A stretch of 12,257 bases of DNA from Deltaproteobacteria bacterium (lineage in GTDB: Bacteria > Desulfobacterota_C > Deferrisomatia > Deferrisomatales > JACRMM01), in the NCBI GenBank assembly GCA_016218905.1, contig JACRCS010000622.1, positions 1 through 12,257 of the forward strand, given 5' to 3'. Position 1 is the first letter of the stretch. Each line of letters opens with the position of its first letter. A program made the translations under genes and the position numbers. Positions 5,847 to 11,949 of the stretch are shown piece after piece. The notes under the pieces were generated by a model, which was not told the origin of the DNA, did not search any database, and saw only the letters and a list, made by a program, of their open reading frames with translations.

Positions 5847-6093
5847 GGAACGAGACGGACTCTTCATCTTTCACAGCGTCCATAAGGTAATGAAGGCCGA
5901 GAAGGCCCTGAAGCGGGCCGGCCTCGACGTGCGGCTCATGCCGGTACCGCGGCAGCTCTCGTCCCAGTGCGGGCTCGCCATCCTCTTCTTCCTCCGGGAC
6001 CGCGAGGAAGCAACGATTGCCCTCGAAGCCGAAGGCTGCCCCTTCGTAGAGCTCTACGCGCTCGAAGAAGGGCACTACCGGAGAGTCGAATAA
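5845..6093 (+). CDS. DUF3343 (putative Se/S carrier-like) small protein
   Basis: An 82-residue protein matching the whole DUF3343 domain: FIFHSVHKVMKAEKALKRAG at the N-terminus, then MPVPRQLSSQCGLAILFF with the conserved cysteine. As I recall, Pfam describes this family as a putative Se/S carrier protein because it co-occurs with selenium-metabolism genes; the molecular function is unproven. ATG 5845 is chosen because it begins at the domain start and has GAGGA just upstream. A start at 5794 would add 17 residues outside the domain. It diverges from the DUF721 gene, with overlapping start codons. The gene runs directly into the next heptamer array. A selenium link would be relevant to the in-frame UGA next to hgcA, but that is inference. 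Confidence 0.85.
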   Translation: MERDGLFIFHSVHKVMKAEKALKRAGLDVRLMPVPRQLSSQCGLAILFFLRDREEATIALEAEGCPFVELYALEEGHYRRVE

Positions 6094-6246
6094 CGAATTC
6101 CGAATTCCGAATTCCGGATTCCGAATTACGAATGGAGAAATACTGGGTCTTCCGGATTCCTAAGTTCAGAGTTCGAAGTTCCGAAATCCCCTGAATCCAT
6201 GAATTCGGAATTCATAGTTCGGAATTCATAATTCGGAATTCGATTC
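6094..6246. repeat. Seven-base repeat array with two opposite-facing clusters
   Basis: A first cluster (6094-6132) is GAATTCC-type heptamers. After diverged seven-base units, a second cluster (about 6193-6246) is GAATTCG / GAATTCA / TAATTCG, the opposite sense. The phase of seven holds through most of the middle. The array separates the convergent DUF3343 and epmB-like genes and runs into the epmB-like 3' end, so its last codons (ESNSEL) are repeat-derived. Confidence 0.88.
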
Positions 6247-7269
6247 CCGTACATCCCACCACTCGTAATAGCTTTCCGGCACCACCGACGTCCACCCCGG
6301 CGGCCGGGTCCAGCGGTAGCGGACGCGGCGGCCGGCGGTGCCTCGCTCTTCGGCGACCGGCCGGAGGTCTTCGACCCGCGCCTTCCCGGCGCCGTTCGGA
6401 AGGTCGAGGACGTAGGGCGGCGTCGCTCCCCCCTGGGTCACCGCGGGCGACCTCTCGAGCAGAGAGCGGTATAGCCGCAGGCCCTCCTCGATCGTGACGC
6501 GGAAGCGGCGGTTCCCCTGGGCCCGATCCGGATGGTGGAGGTAGTGGGGCCGCACGCCTTCGGCGGCGAGCCGGGCGAAGAGCTCGCCCAGGATCTCCGG
6601 GCTCGCGTTCACGCCCGAGAGGAGCACCGTCTGGTCGAGCACCTCGCAGCCGGCGTCGCGGAGCCGTCCGACTGCGCCCCAGAAGGCGGGCCGGAGCTCC
6701 GCCGGGTGAGCGGCGTGCACCACGACGCGCAGGGGCTGCGGGGTCCGAAGGGTCTCCAAGAGGGAGCTCGAGACCCGCTCCGGAAAGACCGCCGGCGCCC
6801 GGGTGTGGATCCTCCAGCGCGCGAGCCCCGGCAGGCTCCCGACGAGGAGCGCGATCTGGCGGAGGCGCGCGTCGGGGAGCGTCAGCGGGTCGCCTCCCGA
6901 AACGATCAGCTCCTCCACCTCGGGGTGCTCCGAGAGCCAACGGCCGATCCGCTGCCAGTCCCGGGGACCGGGCTGCGCGGCTCCCGTCAGCTCGCCCCTC
7001 CGGAAGCAGAACCGGCAATAGAGGAAGCACCGGCGGGAGGCGAGGACGAGGGCCCGGTCGGGATGCTTTCGGAGCAGGAAGGGCAGGGGCCGGAGCCTCC
7101 GTTCCCCCGTGGGATCGCCCAGGGCCTCCGCGTCCGGGCCCTCCTCGGAAGGATCGGCCGCACCCAAGGCGAACAGCGGGTTCGGCGCCTCCAACGTCTC
7201 GGCGAGCCGCCGGTACTCCTTCGGCCAGCGGATGGGGAAGCTCGGAAGGGAAGAGGAAAAACACTGCAA
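6226..7269 (-). CDS. epmB: EF-P beta-lysylation protein EpmB-like (lysine 2,3-aminomutase family radical SAM)
   Basis: About 347 residues from TTG 7269. The radical-SAM motif CFLYCRFC holds the 4Fe-4S cluster (Cys81, 85, 88 from this start). VSGGDPL and IHTRAPAVFPERV follow, then the PLP-lysine segment DLPNGAGKARV, all typical of the KamA/EpmB family. EpmB isomerises lysine to (R)-beta-lysine, which EpmA attaches to elongation factor P. The gene diverges from efp and epmA, the natural partners. A longer frame reaches 7365 but would cover the efp ribosome binding site and promoter. TTG 7269 places the family N-terminus (LPSFPIRWPKEY) correctly, though it has no clear ribosome binding site. After ESYYEWWDV the last residues come from the repeat array, so the original stop was probably replaced. 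Free lysine 2,3-aminomutase activity is less likely given the neighbours. Confidence 0.88.
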   Translation of the reverse strand: MQCFSSSLPSFPIRWPKEYRRLAETLEAPNPLFALGAADPSEEGPDAEALGDPTGERRLRPLPFLLRKHPDRALVLASRRCFLYCRFCFRRGELTGAAQPGPRDWQRIGRWLSEHPEVEELIVSGGDPLTLPDARLRQIALLVGSLPGLARWRIHTRAPAVFPERVSSSLLETLRTPQPLRVVVHAAHPAELRPAFWGAVGRLRDAGCEVLDQTVLLSGVNASPEILGELFARLAAEGVRPHYLHHPDRAQGNRRFRVTIEEGLRLYRSLLERSPAVTQGGATPPYVLDLPNGAGKARVEDLRPVAEERGTAGRRVRYRWTRPPGWTSVVPESYYEWWDVRESNSEL

Positions 7270-7293
7270 GCCGGATGCTCGTCCACCGGGGTT

Positions 7294-7322
7294 TTGACAG
7301 CCGCCACCAAAAGGTTTATTGA
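7294..7322 (+). promoter_or_regulatory. Probable sigma70-type promoter of efp
   Basis: TTGACA (7294-7299), then a 17-base spacer and TATTGA (7317-7322), lie 42 bases upstream of the efp start in the epmB/efp divergent gap. The -35 is perfect; the -10 is weak. Confidence 0.4.
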
Positions 7323-7363
7323 GTATCGTCTTTTTCCAACCCGTGCCGCAAGGAGCACCGTTC

Positions 7364-7930
7364 ATGGCCGTCTACACCGCAGGAGACCTCAGGAAGGGCG
7401 TGAAGCTCGAGATCGACGGGCAGCCCTTTCTGATCACGGACTTCGAGTTCACCAAGCCCGGAAAGGGTCAGGCCCTCTACCGCTGCCGCCTCAAGAACAT
7501 GATCACGGGCGGCCAGATGGAGCGGACCTACCGCTCCGGCGACACCTTCCAGTCGGCCAACGTGGAGGAGCGCCGGATGCAGTACCTTTACAACGACGGC
7601 TCCTTCTACACGTTCATGGACCAGAAGACGTATGAGCAGTTCCAGCTCTCCGCGGACCAGATGGGCGACTCCAAATACTACCTGACCGACAACCTGGAGG
7701 TAGACGTGCTCCTCTTCCAGGATCGCCCCATCGGCGTGACGCTCCCGAACTTCGTGGTCCTGCAGGTGACCCGGGCCGATCCGTGGGCCAGGGGCGACAC
7801 GGCCACGGGTGTCACGAAGCCCGTGACGGTCCAGACCGGCTACGAGCTCCAGGTTCCCGCCTTCGTCGAAGAGGGCGAGAAGATCCAGATCGACACGCGC
7901 ACCGGGGCGTACGTCACCCGGATCAAGTAG
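7364..7930 (+). CDS. efp: Elongation factor P
   Basis: A 188-residue, full-length EF-P with three OB-like domains. It starts MAVYTAGDLRKGVKLEIDG, and the modification loop FTKPGKGQAL carries Lys34. The C-terminal signature region ends TRTGAYVTRIK. EF-P relieves ribosome stalling at polyproline stretches. The PGKGQ loop with Lys34 is the type modified by beta-lysine, in keeping with epmB and epmA on either side; Arg32-rhamnose or plain-Lys types are less fitting. ATG 7364 has AAGGAG nine bases upstream and matches the family start; an in-frame earlier start at 7319 has no such support. The TAG stop is immediately followed by the TTG start of epmA, implying co-translation. Confidence 0.97.
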   Translation: MAVYTAGDLRKGVKLEIDGQPFLITDFEFTKPGKGQALYRCRLKNMITGGQMERTYRSGDTFQSANVEERRMQYLYNDGSFYTFMDQKTYEQFQLSADQMGDSKYYLTDNLEVDVLLFQDRPIGVTLPNFVVLQVTRADPWARGDTATGVTKPVTVQTGYELQVPAFVEEGEKIQIDTRTGAYVTRIK

Positions 7931-8857
7931 TTGGAGGCCCTCTCCCCGGAGGGCCTCGCACGGCGAGCGCCGGCGCTCCGCGCCCGAGCGGACGTCCTCC
8001 GGGCGCTCAGGCTCTTCCTCGAGCGCGCCGGCTACCTGGAAGTCGAGACTCCCCACCGAATCCCAGCCCCGGCCCCCGAGCTCCACATCGACGCGGTACC
8101 GTCCGGGCCGTGGTACCTCCACACCAGCCCGGAGCTCGCCATGAAGCGGCTCCTGGCCGCCGGCTACTCCCGGCTGTTCCAGGTCTCTCGCTGTTTTCGG
8201 GCGGGAGAGCGGGGGCGCACGCACCTGCCCGAGTTCACGCTCCTGGAGTGGTACCGGGCCGGTGCGGACTACGGGGACCTGATGGAGGAGACGGAGGCGC
8301 TCCTGCGGTCGGTGGCGGCTGCCTTGGGCGTCGAGACGCTCGCCTGGAGAGGGCACCGGGTCTCGTTGGACGGCCCGTGGGAGAAGGTGACCGTCCGGGA
8401 GGCGTTCCGGCGCCACGCCGGCACGAGCCCCGAGGAGGCCTTGGCCCGCGGCGTCTTCGAAGAGGTCCTGGTCGAGCGCGTGGAGCCTCACCTCGGTTTC
8501 GGCGCTCCCGCCTTCCTCTACGATTACCCGGTGCGCCTGGGCGCGCTGGCGCGGCGGAAGAGCGAAGATCCGAGTCTCGCCGAGCGCTTCGAGCTCTACG
8601 CCGCCGGGCTCGAGCTCGCCAACGGCTTCTCCGAGCTCACGGACGCGCGCGAGCAGAGGGAGCGCTTCACGGAAGAGCGGGAGGAGAGGGCCCGAGCAGG
8701 GAAGGACCCGTACCCCATGCCCGAATGCTTCCTGCACGACCTGGAGCGCATGCCGGAAGCGGCAGGCATCGCCCTGGGCGTGGATCGCCTGGTGATGCTC
8801 CTCGTGGGCGCGGGCGAGATCGACGAGGTGGTGGCGTTTACGCCCGAGGAGCTGTGA
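7931..8857 (+). CDS. epmA: EpmA (PoxA/GenX), EF-P lysine ligase
   Basis: A 308-residue class II lysyl-tRNA-synthetase-like catalytic domain without the N-terminal anticodon-binding OB domain, which is the hallmark of EpmA. Motif 2 is visible as FQVSRCFRAGE with THLPEFTLLEWYRAGADY (83-114), and motif 3 as GIALGVDRLVMLL (279-291). LHTSPELAMKRLL (63-75) is also family-typical. EpmA adenylates (R)-beta-lysine and ligates it to Lys34 of EF-P. The TTG at 7931 is the only canonical start before the conserved core and abuts the efp stop; no separate Shine-Dalgarno is obvious, so translation is probably coupled to efp. A heptamer array begins just after the stop. Confidence 0.93.
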   Translation: MEALSPEGLARRAPALRARADVLRALRLFLERAGYLEVETPHRIPAPAPELHIDAVPSGPWYLHTSPELAMKRLLAAGYSRLFQVSRCFRAGERGRTHLPEFTLLEWYRAGADYGDLMEETEALLRSVAAALGVETLAWRGHRVSLDGPWEKVTVREAFRRHAGTSPEEALARGVFEEVLVERVEPHLGFGAPAFLYDYPVRLGALARRKSEDPSLAERFELYAAGLELANGFSELTDAREQRERFTEEREERARAGKDPYPMPECFLHDLERMPEAAGIALGVDRLVMLLVGAGEIDEVVAFTPEEL

Positions 8858-8859
8858 CC

Positions 8860-8901
8860 GGAATTCAGAATTCGGAATTCCGGATTCGGAATTCGGAATC
8901 T
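8860..8901. repeat. Seven-base repeat array (GAATTCG type)
   Basis: Six consecutive heptamers of the GAATTCA / GAATTCG / GAATTCC / GGATTCG family follow the epmA stop. They are the same family as at 3122-3158 and 6094-6246, and end against the long hairpin at 8903-8961. Confidence 0.85.
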
Positions 8902-8902
8902 G

Positions 8903-8961
8903 GCCTGCACTGCGGGATGGCGCTCACGCCTTTCCAGTGAGCGAAAGCCCGCAGTGCAGGC
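8903..8961. repeat. Long two-stage hairpin between convergent genes
   Basis: GCCTGCACTGCGGG (8903-8916) is the exact inverted copy of CCCGCAGTGCAGGC (8948-8961). Inside, CGCTCAC (8921-8927) pairs with GTGAGCG, with four-base bulges on both sides between the stems. The right arm is the 3' coding end of the minus-strand zinc-ribbon gene, where it encodes CLHCG. With no T-run it is not a classic terminator, but it sits where two convergent transcripts meet. Confidence 0.8.
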
Positions 8962-9220
8962 ATCTACGTACCCACACCGGCATCAGGCCCTTGATGTGGT
9001 AGTACTCTCCGCAGCGGGGGCAGCGGGCGAAGGCGGCGAGGCCGCCGGCCACGGCAGCCAGCGCGACCCAGACGCCGAAGACGACGGCCGTGGCCGAATC
9101 CGAGCCCGTGAGCTTCAGAGAGAGCCAGATCGCCGGCAGGTACGTGAGGAAGACGGCCCAGAGGCACCAGCGGCGCTTCCGGAGGGCGGCGAGTCTCGGA
9201 GCGAGCTCTTCGTCGGTCAT
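8924..9220 (-). CDS. Small membrane protein with C-terminal zinc ribbon
   Basis: 98 residues. A charged N-terminus (MTDEELAPRLAALRKRR) is followed by two hydrophobic segments (about 18-38 and 43-65). A zinc-ribbon-like tail carries CPRCGEYYH near 67-75 and CLHCG near 87-91, two CxxC pairs about 20 residues apart. ATG 9220 has a GGAGGGGAAAGG stretch upstream. I do not recognise a named family. The protein is probably a membrane-anchored cytosolic zinc ribbon of unknown role. It follows a truncated dedA remnant on the same strand, and its 3' end forms one arm of the long hairpin. Confidence 0.7.
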   Translation of the reverse strand: MTDEELAPRLAALRKRRWCLWAVFLTYLPAIWLSLKLTGSDSATAVVFGVWVALAAVAGGLAAFARCPRCGEYYHIKGLMPVWVRRCLHCGLSLTGKA

Positions 9221-9253
9221 GCGTTCGGGCCTTTCCCCTCCGCGCGGGGAGGA

Positions 9254-9269
9254 CCGCCCCCTGGGGCGG
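9254..9269. repeat. Perfect GC-rich inverted repeat at the dedA breakpoint
   Basis: CCGCCCC (9254-9260), CT, GGGGCGG (9263-9269) form a perfect seven-pair hairpin, six bases from the point where dedA similarity ends (about 9275). A second GC-rich imperfect hairpin lies at about 9235-9252, before the ribosome binding site of the zinc-ribbon gene. Confidence 0.6.
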
Positions 9270-9274
9270 CGAAG

Positions 9275-9473
9275 CTTGACGGTGAGCCAGAAAGTAGAAG
9301 AACTGGTCCATGGCGAAGGTGACGAGGAAACCCAGCAGGAGCACCGAGCCGAGCTCGAGGTAGCCGCGATGCGCGAGGAACGCGGCCATGATCCGCACGG
9401 TCTCGCCCTCCAGGGCGATGCCTGCGGCGATGGCGGGATACCCGTAGCTGAAGACGAAGGTCTTGAGGTTCAT
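9275..9473 (-). pseudogene. DedA-family remnant, N-terminal third only
   Basis: From ATG 9473 the frame encodes MNLKTFVFSYGYPAIAAGIA, then LEGETVRIMAAFLAHRGYLE and an LLLGFLVTFAMDQFFYFLAH segment. This is the first two hydrophobic blocks of a DedA protein, including the conserved early GE..R and the later D..FY pattern. After about residue 66 (near 9275) similarity stops. The frame stays open to 8964, but only by reading the downstream zinc-ribbon gene in the wrong frame. DedA proteins are about 200 residues, so two thirds are missing, and the loss coincides with GC-rich inverted repeats. I infer a deletion that fused the dedA start to the zinc-ribbon region. A short functional product is unlikely. 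Confidence 0.65.
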
Positions 9474-9554
9474 GGCTCGGGCCTGTCAGTCGTCGGTCAT
9501 CGGTCGTCAGCCATCCGTAGAGACGAGGGGCTCGAGGTTCACGGCTACGGGCCT
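9452..9554. repeat. Direct repeat of about 33 bases flanking a heptamer array
   Basis: Bases 9452-9484, which cover the first codons of the dedA remnant, reappear with about six differences at 9521-9554. Both copies contain GAGGTTCA and end CGGGCCT. Between them, 9485-9519 is five seven-base units (GTCAGTC, GTCGGTC, ATCGGTC, GTCAGCC, ATCCGTA). The arrangement looks like a slippage or insertion product that duplicated the start of dedA. Confidence 0.75.
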
Positions 9555-9575
9555 TCGTGCACTGGCGCGTATTCT

Positions 9576-10547
9576 ATGCGGTCGACCGAGGAGCGCAACG
9601 GCGGCGGCGCGCCGGGGGCGGGGCTCGTCTATCACGCCGGCGGGTTGGGGGACTTCATCCTCTCTCTGCCCGCGCTCTTTCGCGCCGTAGGGGCGGGACC
9701 GCGGTGGGGATGGCGCTACTGGGGCCCGGCCGAGCGCCTCTGTCTCCTACCGGGTTTCTCGCCCGCGCCCGCGGAGCTCGCCCGCTCGGGCCACACCCTC
9801 TGGGGCGACTCGTCGCGGGCGGAGGCCGTGGAGGCGTTGACCCGCGCGGGACGGCTGGTGGCTTTCGGCGGCCGGGAACCGCCCCCGTGGCTCGACCTCT
9901 GTCCCGACGCCCTCTTCGTCTCGAGCTTTCCGCGTCCCGGCGCCCCCGTACGCCGGGTGCCGCTCCACCAGAAGGAGCAGTTGGACCGCCTCGGCGTGCC
10001 GCCGCTTCGGCACCCGTGGCTGGCCCAGTGGCGGCGCGACGTGCTCCCGCACCGTTCGGACGAGTGGCTCCTCCTCCACCCGGGGAGTGGTGACGCCAAG
10101 AAGAACCTTCCCGCGAACGTGTGGGCGGCGGTCGTGAGGGGAGTACGCGAGCGGGCGCGGACCCCCGTGGTCCTCCTTCTGGGCCCGGCCGAGGAGGAGA
10201 GGGGGGGCTGGGAGGCGCTCCGCGAGGTCGCCGACGAGGTGGCGCCGTGCGGGACCCTGCCCGGCCTGCTCCGGCTCCTCGGGGGGGCGCGCCTCTGCCT
10301 CGGAAACGACTCGGGAGTCTCCCACTTGAGCGGAGCACTCGGCATTCCCACCGTCGCCTTCTTCGGACCCTCGGACCCGAGCCTCTGGAGGCCGCTCGGC
10401 GCGGCGGTGCGCATCGTCTCCGCGGTCCTCCCCTGCGCCCCCTGCACGGCGGGCGGCCCGATCCCTTGCCCGGCCCCGAGCTGCCTCTCCGCGGCGGCCG
10501 CCGGAGAGCTCGCGGCCACGGCCCTCTCCCTGCTGGGCATCGCTTGA
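9576..10547 (+). CDS. Glycosyltransferase family 9 (heptosyltransferase-like)
   Basis: A 323-residue protein with the two-domain GT9 layout. The N-terminal loop is YHAGGLGDFILSLPALFRAV (20-39). LLLHPGSGDAKKNLP near 165-180 follows, then the nucleotide-sugar binding block GNDSGVSHLSGALGIPTVAFF with GPSDP. The cysteine-rich CAPCTAGGPIPC near the end is also common in GT9. GT9 enzymes transfer heptose or related sugars from ADP-sugars in lipopolysaccharide core assembly at the inner face of the cytoplasmic membrane. The sequence cannot name the acceptor. ATG 9576 is used because it starts just before the domain, though no good ribosome binding site precedes it. The stop overlaps the TTG start of the trmL-like gene (TTGA). 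Confidence 0.88.
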   Translation: MRSTEERNGGGAPGAGLVYHAGGLGDFILSLPALFRAVGAGPRWGWRYWGPAERLCLLPGFSPAPAELARSGHTLWGDSSRAEAVEALTRAGRLVAFGGREPPPWLDLCPDALFVSSFPRPGAPVRRVPLHQKEQLDRLGVPPLRHPWLAQWRRDVLPHRSDEWLLLHPGSGDAKKNLPANVWAAVVRGVRERARTPVVLLLGPAEEERGGWEALREVADEVAPCGTLPGLLRLLGGARLCLGNDSGVSHLSGALGIPTVAFFGPSDPSLWRPLGAAVRIVSAVLPCAPCTAGGPIPCPAPSCLSAAAAGELAATALSLLGIA

Positions 10548-11017
10548 TCCGCCCGGTGCCGCGGCTCCACGTCGTCCTGGTAGAGCCGGAGATCCCGCCG
10601 AATACGGGAAACATCGTCCGGCTCTGCGCTGCCACCGGAAGCCCCCTCCACCTCGTCCACCCGCTCGGTTTCCGCACCGACGACCGGTCGCTCAAGCGGG
10701 CGGGCATCGACTGCTGGGCCCAGGTGACCGTCCGCCACTACGAGAGCTTCGACGCAGCGCTCGAGGCCTCGGGTCACGGCCCCGTATTCTGCTTCTCCGC
10801 GCGCGCGCCGAGACCCCACACCGACATCCCCTTCGAGTCCGGAGCGCGTCTCGTCTTCGGCTCCGAGAGCCGGGGTCTCCCGCCGGGCCTTCTCGAGCGG
10901 TTCGCCGAATCGTGTTATCGGATCCCCATCTGGGGCGAGGTGAGGAGCCTCAACCTCTCGAACGCCGTCGCCGTGGCGCTCTACGAAGGCTACCGAAACC
11001 TCGGCGCTTGGAGGTAA
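10544..11017 (+). CDS. trmL: tRNA (cytidine(34)-2'-O)-methyltransferase TrmL-like (SPOUT)
   Basis: A 157-residue SpoU/SPOUT-class methyltransferase of TrmL length. It contains VVLVEPEIPPNTGNIVRLC near the N-terminus, VFGSESRGLP at about 104-113 and the knot motif RSLNLSNAVAVALYEG near 135-150. These are the three conserved SPOUT motifs, which form the trefoil knot and bind SAM. TrmL methylates the wobble ribose (Cm34/Um34) of leucine tRNAs. TTG 10544 overlaps the GT9 stop in TTGA; GTG 10556 is an alternative that would give 153 residues. Neither has a clear ribosome binding site, which favours translational coupling. Confidence 0.9.
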   Translation: MIRPVPRLHVVLVEPEIPPNTGNIVRLCAATGSPLHLVHPLGFRTDDRSLKRAGIDCWAQVTVRHYESFDAALEASGHGPVFCFSARAPRPHTDIPFESGARLVFGSESRGLPPGLLERFAESCYRIPIWGEVRSLNLSNAVAVALYEGYRNLGAWR

Positions 11018-11025
11018 CAAGGGAA

Positions 11026-11050
11026 GTCCGGAGTCATGAGTCCGGAGTCC
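11026..11050. repeat. Short seven-base repeat (GTCCGGA type)
   Basis: GTCCGGA, GTCATGA, GTCCGGA and a partial GTCC follow each other nine bases after the trmL-like stop. The period is again seven, but the core differs from the other arrays. Confidence 0.75.
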
Positions 11051-11139
11051 TCGCGCCCCAAGATCTCCTGATGAATCGAACTCTACGTTGCAAAGATTTC
11101 CCAGTCTGTCTTCGTGTTTTTGCACAGGCGGAATTGGTA

Positions 11140-11168
11140 TTGACAGTGTAAAGCAATCTCTGTACACA
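11140..11168 (+). promoter_or_regulatory. Probable sigma70-type promoter of the PilZ-ACP gene
   Basis: A perfect TTGACA (11140-11145) is followed after 17 bases by TACACA (11163-11168), 51 bases upstream of ATG 11219. The region 11050-11218 is visibly lower in GC than its surroundings, as expected for a promoter region, and holds no supported gene. Confidence 0.45.
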
Positions 11169-11218
11169 CGTGCAATAGGACAGGATCAGTTTTCGCTGCG
11201 ATACATGGAGGGGCAACG

Positions 11219-11911
11219 ATGCTGAACGCAGTGGAAGGAAGCGCCGAAAGAAGGTTACATCCCCGGTTGAGCATGAGGCTTCCGCTTCAGTACGGGGTGG
11301 TCGACCGATTGCGTTCCTCGCGGCAGCCCGATGTCGGAAATCACTCTGAAAGTCGCGATCTCTCGGTGGGGGGTGTCTCCTTCGACGCGGTCATCCATGA
11401 TCCAGACCTGGCGGCAGCCTTGGAGGTCAACAAGAAGTTCCTGAAGCTCCAGCTCATGCTTCCCGAGCACAACAGAGCCATCGAGACCCGGGCCGGCGTC
11501 GCTTGGATGTACAGCCTCAAAGCCCATTCGGTTCGCTTCACCTACGGCCTCGGAGCCGCCTTTGTCGGAACGACCAAGGCAGAGACCCAGGCCCTCTCCA
11601 GCTACATCTCCAAGGCCTTGGGCGCTCAGCAGAGGGGGTTTTCTGAGACGCGACAGCGGGTCTTCAAGATCCTCTCCAAGATCGCTCGGGTCGCGCCGGA
11701 CTCCTTCGGAGAAGCGACCCTCATCAGGGACGGACTCGGCTTCGATTCTCTGATGGCCGTGGAGGCTCTGGCGGCCTTCGAGACGATCTTCGGGATCGAG
11801 ATCGACGAGACGAGGGCTTTCGAGCTCAGGAGCGTTGGCGACGTCCTCGCCCTGGTCGAGGACTATCTGGCGGAGCACCAGAGACCGGCCTTCGCCGTTC
11901 AGTTGCTGTAG
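11219..11911 (+). CDS. PilZ domain - acyl carrier protein fusion
   Basis: 230 residues in two modules. The N-terminal PilZ domain (about 8-135) has both c-di-GMP signatures: RxxxR as R12-LHP-R16 and DxSxxG as D48-L-S50-V-G-G53, followed by an AWMYS strand and a GAAFV strand. The C-terminal module (about 145-220) is a four-helix acyl carrier protein. LGFDSLMAVEALAAF places Ser177 of the DSL motif as the 4'-phosphopantetheine site, with ETIFGIEID and SVGDVLALVEDYL after it. The combination suggests an acyl chain or intermediate carried on a protein sensing c-di-GMP. ATG 11219 has GGAGGGG five bases before it and a likely promoter upstream. The next gene begins about 40 bases on and encodes a thioester-reductase-like enzyme, the natural partner for a carrier-bound thioester. 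No other enzyme modules are present, so the acyl supplier lies elsewhere. Confidence 0.88.
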   Translation: MLNAVEGSAERRLHPRLSMRLPLQYGVVDRLRSSRQPDVGNHSESRDLSVGGVSFDAVIHDPDLAAALEVNKKFLKLQLMLPEHNRAIETRAGVAWMYSLKAHSVRFTYGLGAAFVGTTKAETQALSSYISKALGAQQRGFSETRQRVFKILSKIARVAPDSFGEATLIRDGLGFDSLMAVEALAAFETIFGIEIDETRAFELRSVGDVLALVEDYLAEHQRPAFAVQLL

Positions 11912-11949
11912 GGTCGCCCCTCCTGAGCGGCGAACACGGCCTACCCATC

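Noticed and set aside
7316..8737. Long open frame on the - strand across efp and epmA
   Set aside because: It is antisense to two highly conserved genes and shows no recognisable domain.
8964..9274. Continuation of the dedA reading frame as a full protein
   Set aside because: The frame is open, but the residues are Arg/Pro/Ser-rich and correspond to the zinc-ribbon gene read out of frame, with no DedA motifs.
9090..9575. N-terminal extension of the GT9 protein
   Set aside because: The open frame upstream is antisense to the zinc-ribbon and dedA sequences and runs through the repeat; the GT9 domain begins right after ATG 9576.
9716..11167. Long open frame on the - strand across the GT9 and trmL-like genes
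   Set aside because: It is antisense to conserved motifs and is low-complexity; a product of high GC content.
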